This document shows positions 34,362-42,681 of a DNA stretch of 64,000 nucleotides, one piece after another (the first letter of the stretch is position 1; each line of letters opens with the position of its first letter). Source of the DNA: an uncultured Poribacteria bacterium. Its GTDB lineage: Bacteria > Poribacteria > WGA-4E > WGA-3G. The DNA is taken from assembly GCA_951828385.1 (NCBI GenBank), contig OX639973.1, positions 4,455,200 through 4,519,199 of the forward strand, read 5' to 3'. The position numbers and the translations under genes are program-made. The notes beneath the pieces are model-generated. The model did not search any database and had not been told where the DNA came from. It saw only the letters and a program-made list of their open reading frames with translations.

Positions 34362-35491
34362 ACGGGTTGTGCTAAATAACTAATTGTAATATATTTTTTC
34401 ACATAATTAAGGCGTTGTGCTCATTGTTTTTGTTCCATCCTTATGTTATCCTATAAGTCACTAAACAAAAGGAGACATAAGGATGGACTTACAGTTTACT
34501 TTACAACGTTATGCTTTGCAACTGAAAAATCAACCGCGCACCCTCCGTCGGGTTGCGCGGGTCTTCCAGAAGATCATGAAAACACTTTATGATACCCACT
34601 TCCCGAATGCCGAAGCACGCCGTCCGGGACGCAACCCCGACTCCCAAGATGCCGATATCCTCACAGTCGCATGGTTGCTTGAATACATCGGTGAAGACAG
34701 CGAGAACAAAGGGTATCAACGGATCAAGGCAGAACTGAAAACCGTCTTTCCGAACTTACCGGAGCGTTCGCGTTTCAATCGCCGACGGAGAAATCTTTGT
34801 GCCGCGAGTGAAGTGATCCGTCGTGCTTTGACGACCTACTTACCGAAGACAGAAGTCTTTATCGTGGATTCTTTTCCAGTCCCTGTCTGCGATTTCAAGC
34901 GTGCGAATACTTCAAAGTCTGATTTCAAGTGGGCAGATGGCACCGGAACTTATGCGACTTATGGACACTGTGCAACGAAAGGTCTTGGAACGTTTTTCGG
35001 TTTTCGCTGCAGCCTGATAACGACAGGTATCGGTGTTCCTGTTGACTTCTGTATGACCGCTGCGAATACAGATGACCGAGAGGTTCTTCGGCATCTTGCG
35101 GAGCAGGGCGAGTATCCGATTCTTCTTGGCGATAAAGGTTATATCTCTGAAGACCTTCAGACAGAACTCATGGAGACCGAAGGGAGCGTCTTATTACCGA
35201 CGCTCAAACGCAATCAGAAGCGACAATATCCCGATGAGTTTCGTAAACTTCAAGTGCGGATACGTCGCCGCATTGAGACGACCATCGGTCAGTTGACAGA
35301 CCAGTTTCATGTGTCTCGTGTGCGTGCGTTGAAGCATTGGGGGTTGCTGACGCGTATGAGCAATAAGTTCGGCAGTTGTCTGCTAGGTGCTTTCGTGAAT
35401 CAATGTCTCGGACGCCCCTTGATGAAACTCAAAGACCTCGTTCTCGCATAAGGATATATCTATGCTTACAACATTAATTAGCACAAGTCGT
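34362..35491. mobile_element. IS982-family insertion sequence (1130 bp), intact
   Basis: Imperfect terminal inverted repeats (left ACGGGTTGTGCTAAATAA, right complement ACGACTTGTGCTAATTAA) flanked by 7-bp direct target duplications TCAATTA at 34355-34361 and 35492-35498. It encodes one full-length transposase, and the intact duplications point to a recent insertion. Confidence 0.85.
34483..35451 (+). CDS. IS982-family transposase
   Basis: 322 residues, DDE-type. Characteristic IS982 segments: VFIVDSFPVPVCDFKRA (first Asp), YGHCATKGLGTFFGFRCSLI, PANTDDREVLRHLAEQG in related form (TAANTDDREVLRHL), ILLGDKGYISEDLQTEL (second Asp), and the C-terminal RRRIETTIGQLTDQFHVSRV (Glu) followed by RALKHWGLLTRMSNK. 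All three catalytic acids are present, so it is probably active. AAGGAGA lies 7 bases upstream of the ATG. Confidence 0.92.
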   Translation: MDLQFTLQRYALQLKNQPRTLRRVARVFQKIMKTLYDTHFPNAEARRPGRNPDSQDADILTVAWLLEYIGEDSENKGYQRIKAELKTVFPNLPERSRFNRRRRNLCAASEVIRRALTTYLPKTEVFIVDSFPVPVCDFKRANTSKSDFKWADGTGTYATYGHCATKGLGTFFGFRCSLITTGIGVPVDFCMTAANTDDREVLRHLAEQGEYPILLGDKGYISEDLQTELMETEGSVLLPTLKRNQKRQYPDEFRKLQVRIRRRIETTIGQLTDQFHVSRVRALKHWGLLTRMSNKFGSCLLGAFVNQCLGRPLMKLKDLVLA

Positions 35492-35687
35492 TCAATTACA
35501 CAAAATGAAGTTTTGGGGCAGTTCAGTGAAAAAAGAGACAGACGAGACGCTTTTCCTCGAACTTGCACTCCGCGGGTACGACCTCTCCAAACTACGAGAA
35601 AACGACGAGACAGCCGCAGAGGTTGTCAAGATCGGATAACTTCCGGGAAGGATTTACAATGATTGACAAAAAAGGAGTAGAAAGCCA

Positions 35688-36134
35688 GTGAACAAGTCTT
35701 TGCTTATTATTAGTTGCTCGGGTAGAAAAATAAAAACGCCTGGACGCATGCCTGCATTTGAGCGGTATGATGGGCAGTCGTATCGGATAATACGTAAGGC
35801 TATCAGAGAGGGCTGTTTTCCTGCCAACCTTGACATTCTCATAATTTCCGCGAAACTCGGGCTACTCCGCTGGGGTGAGGAAATTGAATACTATGATCTG
35901 TTAATGTCAAAAGAGCAGGCTCACAAGTTACGCCCCAGTATACAGGAAAATCTTGAATCTTTTTTAGATGGGCGAGACTATGACAAACTCTTCGTTAACA
36001 TGGGTGCTACCTACCGCGAAACGCTCGAAGGCTTTGAGTGGAAAAAACACTTTAATGAAAAGATTGAAGCGAAAGGGCGGATCGGAGAAAAATCGTCCCA
36101 GATGAAATCGTGGGTGAGAGGGCAATCTGAATAA
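35688..36134 (+). CDS. DUF6884-like protein
   Basis: 148 residues. LLIISCSGRKIKTPGRMPAF, ERYDGQSYRIIRKAIREG, LDILIISAKLGLLRWGEEIE, YYDLLMSKEQAHKLRP and LFVNMGATYRETLEG match DUF6884 as I remember it, a family with an N-terminal SCS-x-[RK]-K loop, often found near defence or nucleic-acid-modification genes. Cytoplasmic. GTG start with AAGGAG 10 bases upstream. The reaction is unknown. Confidence 0.7.
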   Translation: MNKSLLIISCSGRKIKTPGRMPAFERYDGQSYRIIRKAIREGCFPANLDILIISAKLGLLRWGEEIEYYDLLMSKEQAHKLRPSIQENLESFLDGRDYDKLFVNMGATYRETLEGFEWKKHFNEKIEAKGRIGEKSSQMKSWVRGQSE

Positions 36135-36180
36135 GCCCTAAACTTGGCGTGTTTCCGGCCATTTTCGGTACGAAGAGGTG

Positions 36181-36233
36181 CAGGAAACCAACGGTCTCCT
36201 ATGCTACAAAGTGGCAACTTAGGTTAGAAGTAA
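36181..36233. repeat. Fragments of dispersed repeat families 5 and 1
   Basis: CAGGAAACCAACGGTCTCCT with ATGCTACAAA (36181-36210) is the complement of the GTAGCATAGGAAACCG word at 48245; it runs into AAGTGGCAACTTAGGTTAGA, which resembles the right end of repeat family 1. Confidence 0.55.
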
Positions 36234-36243
36234 GGAATTTTGT

Positions 36244-37377
36244 ATGATTGATTTGAGTAACACTATTGCGCATATTCTTGAACACAAACAACATTTAGCA
36301 GAAGCCAACGAAGCGACTATCCAGCAGTACGTTATTTTACCGATTCTGCGTGCTTTGGAATGGGATGATGTCAATTTAACATCCATGGAAATTATACCTG
36401 AATATCAGGTTGAGAGTAGAAGAGCCGATTATGCCTTACACATCAAACAAGAGCAGAACCCTATGGTGTTAATTGAGTGTAAACGATGGACTCAGCCAAT
36501 CGGAAGAAACGAAGAGCAAATATGCTTCTACGCCTATAGTGGGAACGTACCACTTGCGATAATTACAAACGGTAAACTCTGGCGATTTTACCTTTCTCGA
36601 TGGGAAGCCTCCAGCCTGAGTGACAGGATTTTCTGTGAAACCGATATTGAGAATCGAGAGACTGCTATATCGGATTTGGAGAAATATCTTTTGAAATCCA
36701 ATGTAATATCAGGTGAGGCAGAATTGAATGCTGAAATCGCATTGGAAGAAAAAGGGAAAACGATCCCTTCCGAAATTAGTCCATCCCTTCCAAATTCTAA
36801 TCCAGCTGCTGATGTCCCTGATAATCCTTCGGAAGAAAAACCTGTTACGTTTCTTCCTAAATCGGATGTTGAGTGGACAATGGACACGGTTAGAGACTCA
36901 TTATCCGAAGAGCTTAGAGATTACCACAAGAAAACGTACCGTGAAGAAAAATGCAGGATATTTTATCATGCGGTCGTAGGGCTACAGAATTTAATACAAA
37001 AAGCGGGATGGAAACTAAATCAACCAAAACTTTCAAAAATGCTTTGTGGTTTTTGGCTAACAGATAAAGGGGTTATAGGACGGATAGAAAGGATATTTGG
37101 AATTCTGCCGCAAGGTCGCTTTCCAGTTATGGAGATTGTAGATAGAGATGGTGAGTTAATTCCAAATAGTTCGACTTCTATTCCACCGAGACTCTTTGTT
37201 AGGGTAACCGAGGAAGACGCAGAGCAATTGGAACTTAAACATGATGAGTGTAAGTTCTGTGGTGTTGCCAAGGGTAAATCAGTGGATTATGTCTATTATG
37301 ATATCCCTGAAGATATGTCAATCCTTCTCCCGGTACTTGAATTTGCCTATAAAAAGCATACCGGTAATTTATTCTGA
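36244..37377 (+). CDS. Stand-alone HSDR_N-type PD-(D/E)xK nuclease with C-terminal domain
   Basis: 377 residues. N-terminal 150 residues match type I restriction R-subunit N-terminal domains: EATIQQYVILPILRALEWD, VESRRADYALHI with the Asp, MVLIECKRW (E-x-K), YSGNVPLAIITNGKLWRFYL. A Pro/Ser-rich linker (180-210) leads to a helical region and a C-terminal domain (FGILPQGRFPVMEIVDRDGE) with a possible CKFC site. No helicase motor is present. Predicted cytoplasmic nuclease, likely defence-related. Not followed by S or M subunits. Confidence 0.78.
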   Translation: MIDLSNTIAHILEHKQHLAEANEATIQQYVILPILRALEWDDVNLTSMEIIPEYQVESRRADYALHIKQEQNPMVLIECKRWTQPIGRNEEQICFYAYSGNVPLAIITNGKLWRFYLSRWEASSLSDRIFCETDIENRETAISDLEKYLLKSNVISGEAELNAEIALEEKGKTIPSEISPSLPNSNPAADVPDNPSEEKPVTFLPKSDVEWTMDTVRDSLSEELRDYHKKTYREEKCRIFYHAVVGLQNLIQKAGWKLNQPKLSKMLCGFWLTDKGVIGRIERIFGILPQGRFPVMEIVDRDGELIPNSSTSIPPRLFVRVTEEDAEQLELKHDECKFCGVAKGKSVDYVYYDIPEDMSILLPVLEFAYKKHTGNLF

Positions 37378-37555
37378 TTTGCACTCACAGCGGACGCTGT
37401 ACTGCCATCGGAAATTAGGGCCACCTTCTAAACCAAGATAGTGATACACTGCTCGGCGTTAGGGTATTTGACACCTCTCGAATTTCAACGACAAACCTTA
37501 TCTTAACTTTGCGAAATTGTGGTCTAAATAAGCGTATACACTTCAAGTAGTTCTA

Positions 37556-38107
37556 CTAATACGGACTATGAATCAGGTATTTATCTATTTCTTCTTCAGG
37601 TATACCTAAAGCGGAAAGCATTGCGACACTCTGTTCATAACTCCACTGTCTAATATCTGCTGAAGTAATAGAGGCTGATCCTATTCTAACATTTGTATAT
37701 CCCTCTTTTTGCAATTCACTCATAGCAGCAATGATATAGACTCGCCATTTATATTTTGAATACTTACGACTTTTGAAAATCTTTCCCCATATTCCTATTT
37801 GTTTACGTCGTTCTATATCTAATATTTTAGACATTTCGGTAGGATTAGCTTCACCTAATGAGGCATATCTAACCCATATTTGAAGACCTATTGGATTTTG
37901 TATAAAGTTTAATATCTCACATTTAAGAATGTCTGTTTTCTCTCTACTGTTAGGTTTGTTCGCATTCACCGCGGCAATAGCAGCTACAACAGCACCAAGA
38001 GCAGCAAGAGCTGTAAACAAAACTATAGGGTCACTAAAAAAATTAATGATATTTGTGAAAATTCCAATATGTAACAGGTGGTCATAGAGCGAATAGAGAT
38101 ATTCCAT
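37556..38107 (-). CDS. Hypothetical protein with N-terminal membrane helices
   Basis: 183 residues. Two hydrophobic N-terminal stretches (IFTNIINFFSDPIVLFTALA, ALGAVVAAIAAVNA) followed by a cytoplasmic basic/helical domain (RRKQIGIWGKIFKSRKYSKY) and a C-terminal helical part (EQSVAMLSALGIPEEEIDKY). Not recognised. ATG 38107 begins immediately after the upstream stop and has GGGAG nearby. It is the last gene of the four-gene minus-strand TIR operon, and a membrane helix plus cytoplasmic domain suits an effector or anchor. Confidence 0.6.
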   Translation of the reverse strand: MEYLYSLYDHLLHIGIFTNIINFFSDPIVLFTALAALGAVVAAIAAVNANKPNSREKTDILKCEILNFIQNPIGLQIWVRYASLGEANPTEMSKILDIERRKQIGIWGKIFKSRKYSKYKWRVYIIAAMSELQKEGYTNVRIGSASITSADIRQWSYEQSVAMLSALGIPEEEIDKYLIHSPY

Positions 38108-38108
38108 T

Positions 38109-38750
38109 TTATTTCTCCCATGACCAAGTGAGGTGGTCAAATTGAATGTTTTTTATGTATGCGTATGTGTCATATCTAAGGTTATCTTGAGTTTGAGGAA
38201 GTTTATGCACAATAAGTTCTTCCGGAGACACCTTTCTAAATTTATGAGCTTGCGCAATAAAAATGATTTCAGATTCTGCGTTAATGCATACGAGAGCAGA
38301 TTTATTACGAACAGGCATTCTGCTGGCATATCCGTTGCCGGATCTCCACAAATCGTCAGCATATACCGTAATATCAGCGAATACTAATTTTTGTTGAGGG
38401 TTCACAAATGGGGAAACGGATATAGGGTTGTATAACTCCACGTTGTCACCCAAATGCCTGAATTCTTGCCATGATTCGTAGTTTAAATGTAGATTACTGT
38501 GTTGAGAGCCGTTGATTATTTTTGCGAATGCGAGGGGTTTGTATTGTATGTCAATATGCGAACCGTGTTGAATTATCCTATCACGCATATCACGTGAAAG
38601 ATCGGGAATCCACATGCCAAGTTGCGTAAATACGCCTCGGTATGCCGCGTGTGTAGGGCGGTTATCCTCATTTAATATCACCAACGCGTTTTCATTTTTC
38701 AGCGGGAATCCCAACGCCTGATATTCCATAGATACAAATGCAAAATTCAT
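38109..38750 (-). CDS. Hypothetical protein in TIR operon
   Basis: 213 residues, soluble, not recognised. Contains YRGVFTQLGMWIPDLSRDMR, HIDIQYKPLAFAKIINGSQ and AESEIIFIAQAHKFRKVSPE. I set the start at 38750 because AGAGGT precedes it by 7 bases; ATG 38768 (6 residues longer) overlaps the upstream stop as ATGA. It sits between the integrase-like fragment and the membrane gene, on the same strand as the TIR gene. Confidence 0.6.
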   Translation of the reverse strand: MNFAFVSMEYQALGFPLKNENALVILNEDNRPTHAAYRGVFTQLGMWIPDLSRDMRDRIIQHGSHIDIQYKPLAFAKIINGSQHSNLHLNYESWQEFRHLGDNVELYNPISVSPFVNPQQKLVFADITVYADDLWRSGNGYASRMPVRNKSALVCINAESEIIFIAQAHKFRKVSPEELIVHKLPQTQDNLRYDTYAYIKNIQFDHLTWSWEK

Positions 38751-38764
38751 AAGATTTACCTCTT

Positions 38765-38950
38765 TCATTTCAATTTAATTTTACTCGGTCGTCCGCGGAG
38801 CCATTTCTCAAAACTCTGTAGAGCATGTAGGTGGTTGCGTAGCGTGTTCTCGGCAAAGGGCTTTTCAACAAGCCGTGCTGTCGGTTCTGATATTAGTTCC
38901 GCAGTCGTTTTGGTTAAGGGGACGATAGCGTTTGTCTGCTCTTCTTTCAT
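38765..38950 (-). CDS. Short integrase-like N-terminal (SAM-like) fragment or small protein
   Basis: 61 residues: the C-terminal half ENTLRNHLHALQSFEKWLRG resembles the core-binding SAM-like domain of tyrosine recombinases, and the chain then stops, so the catalytic domain is missing. AAGGGAAG precedes the ATG and its stop overlaps a possible ATG of the next gene (ATGA). It could be a small DNA-binding protein reusing this fold, or an integrase remnant inside the TIR operon. The catalytic-domain piece at 30240 lies on the other strand. Confidence 0.45.
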   Translation of the reverse strand: MKEEQTNAIVPLTKTTAELISEPTARLVEKPFAENTLRNHLHALQSFEKWLRGRPSKIKLK

Positions 38951-38962
38951 ACCGACTTCCCT

Positions 38963-39754
38963 TTAAGTGATGGATTCTCGTTTCAACACTCTGCGAATTT
39001 TCTCGAAAGCTGCCTCTATATTCCCCTTTGGAAATCGAATCTGACCAAGCCCGTGTATGTTGCTGAATTCCTGACAACCTTTTTCCAGTAAAACGATTGC
39101 TCTTTCAAAACCAAGCCTACCTTGAAACAAGCCCACTTCATGTATTACGTTCTCACGAGCATGTAGTGAGCCGTCTGCTTGTTCGTCTTCGCCTGTCATG
39201 ATCAGGAATGCCATACATGATTCGTCCAACATTTCTTTCAGGCGGTTGCCGGTAAAGTGACCAGCTGTTGAAACACGATTGAATTCTTCATAAGGAAGCC
39301 CTAATGTACCCTCTATAAAATCCTTAAGTTCCCGCCATACAAGCGAGCCACCATGTCCAATAAAGATTTTCTTGTTTTCGTTATTCATAGTCTGTGGGGT
39401 GTTGCTTGGCAATTCCTCGTATAATTCCAATTGCCCATAAATGCTTTCCAAATCGTTAATCCAACGCGATATTCTCTCCTTATGATCGGTTATTTCTTTA
39501 CCCAAACTCTGACCCGCTACAGCAACCATTACTGATCCATGCAGAAATGATAACGGAGATTTGTCAAATAAAGTGCCAAACAGTGTTCTATTGTAATCAG
39601 TCCATTTACGTGTTTCACGTTCAAGGACGGTCAATTCTTGTTCAGAAGCCGGTTGCCCCTCAAGCAGGTCTTTGCCTATATCAATTTGCTTGCTAATTCT
39701 TTCGGAGGCTTCTACTCTACTTATACGTAACTTGGAATTTTTGTTATCTGCCAT
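38963..39754 (-). CDS. TIR-domain protein of the Pycsar/CAP12 type (candidate NAD-degrading effector)
   Basis: 263 residues. N-terminal ~120 residues are helical; residues about 129-263 form a TIR-like domain of the nucleotide-binding PF10137 type: KKIFIGHGGSLVWRELKDFI, TAGHFTGNRLKEMLDESCM, MAFLIMTGEDEQADGSLHAR, ENVIHEVGLFQGRLGFERAI (Glu206 candidate catalytic), VLLEKGCQEFSNIHGLGQIR. In related proteins this domain cleaves NAD on infection. Start chosen at 39754 with AGGAGAT 5 bases upstream. The helical N-terminus may sense or oligomerise. First gene of a four-gene operon. Confidence 0.82.
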   Translation of the reverse strand: MADNKNSKLRISRVEASERISKQIDIGKDLLEGQPASEQELTVLERETRKWTDYNRTLFGTLFDKSPLSFLHGSVMVAVAGQSLGKEITDHKERISRWINDLESIYGQLELYEELPSNTPQTMNNENKKIFIGHGGSLVWRELKDFIEGTLGLPYEEFNRVSTAGHFTGNRLKEMLDESCMAFLIMTGEDEQADGSLHARENVIHEVGLFQGRLGFERAIVLLEKGCQEFSNIHGLGQIRFPKGNIEAAFEKIRRVLKRESIT

Positions 39755-39832
39755 AATATCTCCTTGCAGTACATTCTGCTTTTTTAGTTGTTTTTGAAGG
39801 GTTTTCAAGCCAAACTACCCACTGCGTTCCCA

Positions 39833-40132
39833 TTACTCGTCGAGATCGTCATACTCGTCACTTGGAAAATACTTTTCAAGTTCTGGTTTTATACGATAGG
39901 CGGTATCACAATCACTTTCCAATCCTACCTCTGAAGCGGGAACAACGTCTGCGTAATCTTCTATCGCCTTTTTAATTTTAGGTGTAACTGCTATCTTGCC
40001 ACAAGCAAACAGAATTCCGAGGTTGTCAAGCAGTGAGACAATTAGGGGCTGCCCTAACTCACTTGCGATATTTTCATACCTATCAGGATTCAGTTGGTAA
40101 TAAAAGTTTAGCCTCGTGCCAAACAGAATTCA
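39833..40132 (-). pseudogene. Degraded coding remnant without a start codon
   Basis: An open minus-strand frame of about 98 codons ends with YFPSDEYDDLDE and contains LGQPLIVSLLDNLGILFACG and KIAVTPKIKKAIEDYADVV. It has no ATG, GTG or TTG start and begins directly after a stop; neighbouring frames continue with coding-like composition toward 40228, suggesting frameshifts. Not recognised. Confidence 0.35.
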
Positions 40133-40228
40133 AAATCGGGACATCCTCATAAAAACGGCTTACGAGAATGCCCTATAAGCCTTCTCGAAAAGGGGTGTTC
40201 TGTGGTGTACCCCATCTGTTTTACTCCT

Positions 40229-40561
40229 TTATGTTTTATTTAAAGATGGATTATATTTAGCGATAAGTCTATTTTGAATCGCCACGTGATTATTAGTAGG
40301 ATAGACGCATATATGACTGAAACCCTTTTTGCGAGCATCTTGCCATTTCGGGTGACCGTTATCAAGGGGGCGATCTTTAAATGATTGGGTTTCTCCTACG
40401 TAGATGAGAGTATGGACGACTTGTCTTCGCTGGTTAATCCATCTCTTTGTAAAGATATAAACACCTGCTACCGAATTAAAAGTCGTCCCCGCAGGGTAAA
40501 CCTCAAATTCATAAGATGTCCCGTTTTTATCGTAGAAAGTGAAATCTTCAACTTTGGACAT
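40229..40561 (-). CDS. GIY-YIG domain protein
   Basis: 110 residues. GVYIFTKRWINQRRQVVHTL then IYVGETQSFKDRP is the GIY-YIG strand pair and loop, with Arg in the helix and ICVYPTNNHVAIQNRLIAKY then NPSLN giving the Glu/Asn end. Such single-domain nucleases cut DNA and occur in mobile elements and repair. It lacks extra DNA-binding domains, so its target may depend on partners. AGGAGG lies 8 bases before the ATG. Confidence 0.75.
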   Translation of the reverse strand: MSKVEDFTFYDKNGTSYEFEVYPAGTTFNSVAGVYIFTKRWINQRRQVVHTLIYVGETQSFKDRPLDNGHPKWQDARKKGFSHICVYPTNNHVAIQNRLIAKYNPSLNKT

Positions 40562-40708
40562 GATTGCGTCCTCCTACTACGCTATCTTAATAGACATCGG
40601 TTATCAGTTACTAAGATTTAAATGAGGCTTGACGCGTTTTGGTGGGTATGTTAGGATAGAAATAGCACCAGAACATCTCAATCCTCATTGATAGTGTTTG
40701 GTCATTTT

Positions 40709-40737
40709 GGGGAGGTTACCGCCTCCCCTTCTCTCTT
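40709..40737 (+). terminator. Terminator-like hairpin
   Basis: GGGGAGG (40709-40715) pairs with CCTCCCC (40722-40728), then TTCTCTCTT. Orientation uncertain because it sits in the divergent gap before 40887. Confidence 0.4.
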
Positions 40738-40886
40738 AATACTGTACAATTTTCTAATCCATTTTATCAAGGAAAACGACGATTTTGGATTTAGTGAGAT
40801 TATTAGCAAATAACAGTTGCGATTTTCGCAACATAACCAGAGAGGATTTTACCTCTCCAACACCACGCTATATCAAGGAGTATCGC

Positions 40887-41285
40887 ATGGATAAACCGAA
40901 TCCAAGCCCTGAAATCAAGATGGATGCTTACGTTATAATGTTGCACCTTCGTTCACAAGGCTGGACAAATTTTACAGAGATACGGAAACTATTGGGTTGG
41001 GAACGATTTTATGGCGAAATGGCACGACATAGAGTCGGACACATAAACGCCATGATTATGTATCTCTCGGAACAATGGGGCGAGGATATACCGAGAATTA
41101 ACGCTTTCGTTTTTACGGGAGTAACTGAATGCACGTCTTACATTTGCGAGCATGTTTTTGGTAAGGACGAAGGTGAGCAACCAGCCCCCAAAGAGATCGC
41201 TGAACACGCTGCGAAGATTGCTGCATATCCCAAATGGGACGAAATTGTAGAAATCTTAAGGCGTGAAGCGTTTGAAGCAGTGTAG
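40887..41285 (+). CDS. Hypothetical protein
   Basis: 132 residues, soluble, not recognised. The N-terminal half SQGWTNFTEIRKLLGWERFY resembles a small helix-turn-helix-like region; then INAFVFTGVTECTSYICEHV and KIAAYPKWDEIVEILRREAF. Start at 40887 rather than the upstream TTG because AAGGAG is 6 bases away. No operon partner; followed by 620 bases without a gene. Confidence 0.6.
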   Translation: MDKPNPSPEIKMDAYVIMLHLRSQGWTNFTEIRKLLGWERFYGEMARHRVGHINAMIMYLSEQWGEDIPRINAFVFTGVTECTSYICEHVFGKDEGEQPAPKEIAEHAAKIAAYPKWDEIVEILRREAFEAV

Positions 41286-41907
41286 GGGTTACCATACAGC
41301 ACAATCAAATCCATAGAAGACCCACCCACATACCCTGCAGTGTGCAAAGATATTAAGGTGCGCTGGCGGTTTCTCGTGTAAAGGTTACCAGAACCCTCAC
41401 CACTACCGCGGGAAACCTACTACGTGCCCCCAGCGTTGCATTCCGGTCACTTCACTTTGTGGACGGCCTGGGCAGCCTGCCATGGCAAAGATGGCATTCC
41501 GTGCTGCGTAGCCACCTCACCGGTGAGATTTATACCGTCGGACGCAATTCAATCACCTCACCAGACATTTCCCATCGTTTTGAAATTGAGAATATTACAG
41601 ATTATCTCGGCAGGGTCATTCAATTGTCCGTTTTTAGTGTTGTCCTTTTCGCAGGTGTTAACACTTAATATATGTTATGCTTTAAGACAAACTGCCGAAA
41701 TTTTCGCAGCCTGTCGCAGCATTTCGCAGCATTTCACACCGGATCTTGGAAAAAAGACCTAAAATCCAATAATTTCTTAAAGATTGAATGCTCTGATTAC
41801 CTCGGAAGAGAGTATTGCTTTGTAGATGGATTTAGAGTATAATCTTGACAACGGAAAGACAGCAAATCTGAACTGAATGCATAGTTTGAAAACGGAGGTT
41901 AAAAACG
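41286..41907. other. Long gap without supported gene
   Basis: Only a repetitive TTTCGCAGCxTxTCGCAGC stretch (about 41700-41730) and the promoter at 41814-41842 are noteworthy. A 112-codon frame at 41424 has no ribosome site and unusual composition; rejected. Confidence 0.5.
41814..41842 (+). promoter_or_regulatory. Sigma70-type promoter
   Basis: TTGCTT (41814-41819), 17-base spacer, TATAAT (41837-41842), leader of about 60 bases to the ATG at 41908. Confidence 0.5.
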
Positions 41908-42681
41908 ATGAGAGTTATAAGTACTTTGATCGCTATAACGGTTCTCTTTATTTCAGGGATATGGGTTCAGGAAGGCATCTCGGAAATTGACCCAGAATCC
42001 TTGATGGGAATGTGGCACTTTGATCACGGGAAAGGCGGGACGGTTAAAGACTCTTCACCGAACGGGAACGATGGAAAGATCGTTGATGCCGAACGGGTCG
42101 AAGGCAAGGAAGGCATGGGCATCGAATTCGATGGAAGCAACCATGTCGTTATCCCCGCGAGCAAGACTACAGATGATTTTCTTGACGGATTTACGTATCT
42201 GCTCTGGGTGAAACCGCTTGGTGCACCTGCGGGCCCACACGTTCGATTGATGGAACGGGATTGGCACAATCCAAACATTCTTATCGGTCCAACGGATTTT
42301 TATGGGAGTTTCCTATTCAACGGTGCCATAGATAACAGCCAAGTCCGGGGCGGGACATGGGAGATGGACGAATGGAGTTTTGTCGCCTTAACCCACGACG
42401 GCGATATACTTGCGCTCTTTGTTGATGGCGAGATTGTCGCGGATTTGAAGGTGGGCAACCCGGATTTTAGTCAGCAACACGATGGTGGTTCCATCTGGTT
42501 AACCCGCTGGAAAGGCGGAGCAGGCTGGGATTTCAGCGGAGTCCTTGACGAAATTGCGATCTTCAATACAGCACTCAGTGAAAATGACCTGAATACTGTT
42601 ATGGAGGACGGACTTGAGAAAGCGCTCGCTGTTTCACCCATCGGTAGATTGACAACGACTTGGGGCAACATTAAGCGGTAA
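41908..42681 (+). CDS. Secreted LamG/concanavalin-like protein with WG tail
   Basis: 257 residues. Signal peptide (VISTLIAITVLFISGIWVQE), then a LamG-like jelly roll: MGMWHFDHGKGGTVKDSSPN, GKEGMGIEFDGSNHVVIPAS, FTYLLWVKPLG, MDEWSFVALTHDGDILALFV, GVLDEIAIFNTALSENDLNT. LamG domains bind carbohydrates or matrix proteins. The C-terminus GRLTTTWGNIKR is the WG tail found on three other secreted proteins here. ATG at 41908 has GGAGG 8 bases upstream. Confidence 0.87.
   Translation: MRVISTLIAITVLFISGIWVQEGISEIDPESLMGMWHFDHGKGGTVKDSSPNGNDGKIVDAERVEGKEGMGIEFDGSNHVVIPASKTTDDFLDGFTYLLWVKPLGAPAGPHVRLMERDWHNPNILIGPTDFYGSFLFNGAIDNSQVRGGTWEMDEWSFVALTHDGDILALFVDGEIVADLKVGNPDFSQQHDGGSIWLTRWKGGAGWDFSGVLDEIAIFNTALSENDLNTVMEDGLEKALAVSPIGRLTTTWGNIKR

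Larger units (their letters stand above)
34305..35639 (+). pseudogene. Small gene disrupted by the IS982-family insertion
   Basis: The frame from ATG 34305 reads MNYKSAWNIVFTYNRITQL up to the insertion at 34362; after the element the frame continues as HKMKFWGSSVKKETDETLFL to a stop at 35637-35639. Removing the element plus one target copy (TCAATTA) restores one open frame of 65 codons with no stop. The start overlaps the upstream stop (ATGA). Function unknown. The 3' part (35505-35639) may still be translated from its own ATG. Confidence 0.55.

Noticed and set aside
41424-41762. 112-codon open frame in the gap before the LamG gene
   Set aside because: No ribosome site, no promoter, mixed low-complexity Cys/Ile-rich translation and no recognisable motif; looks like chance.
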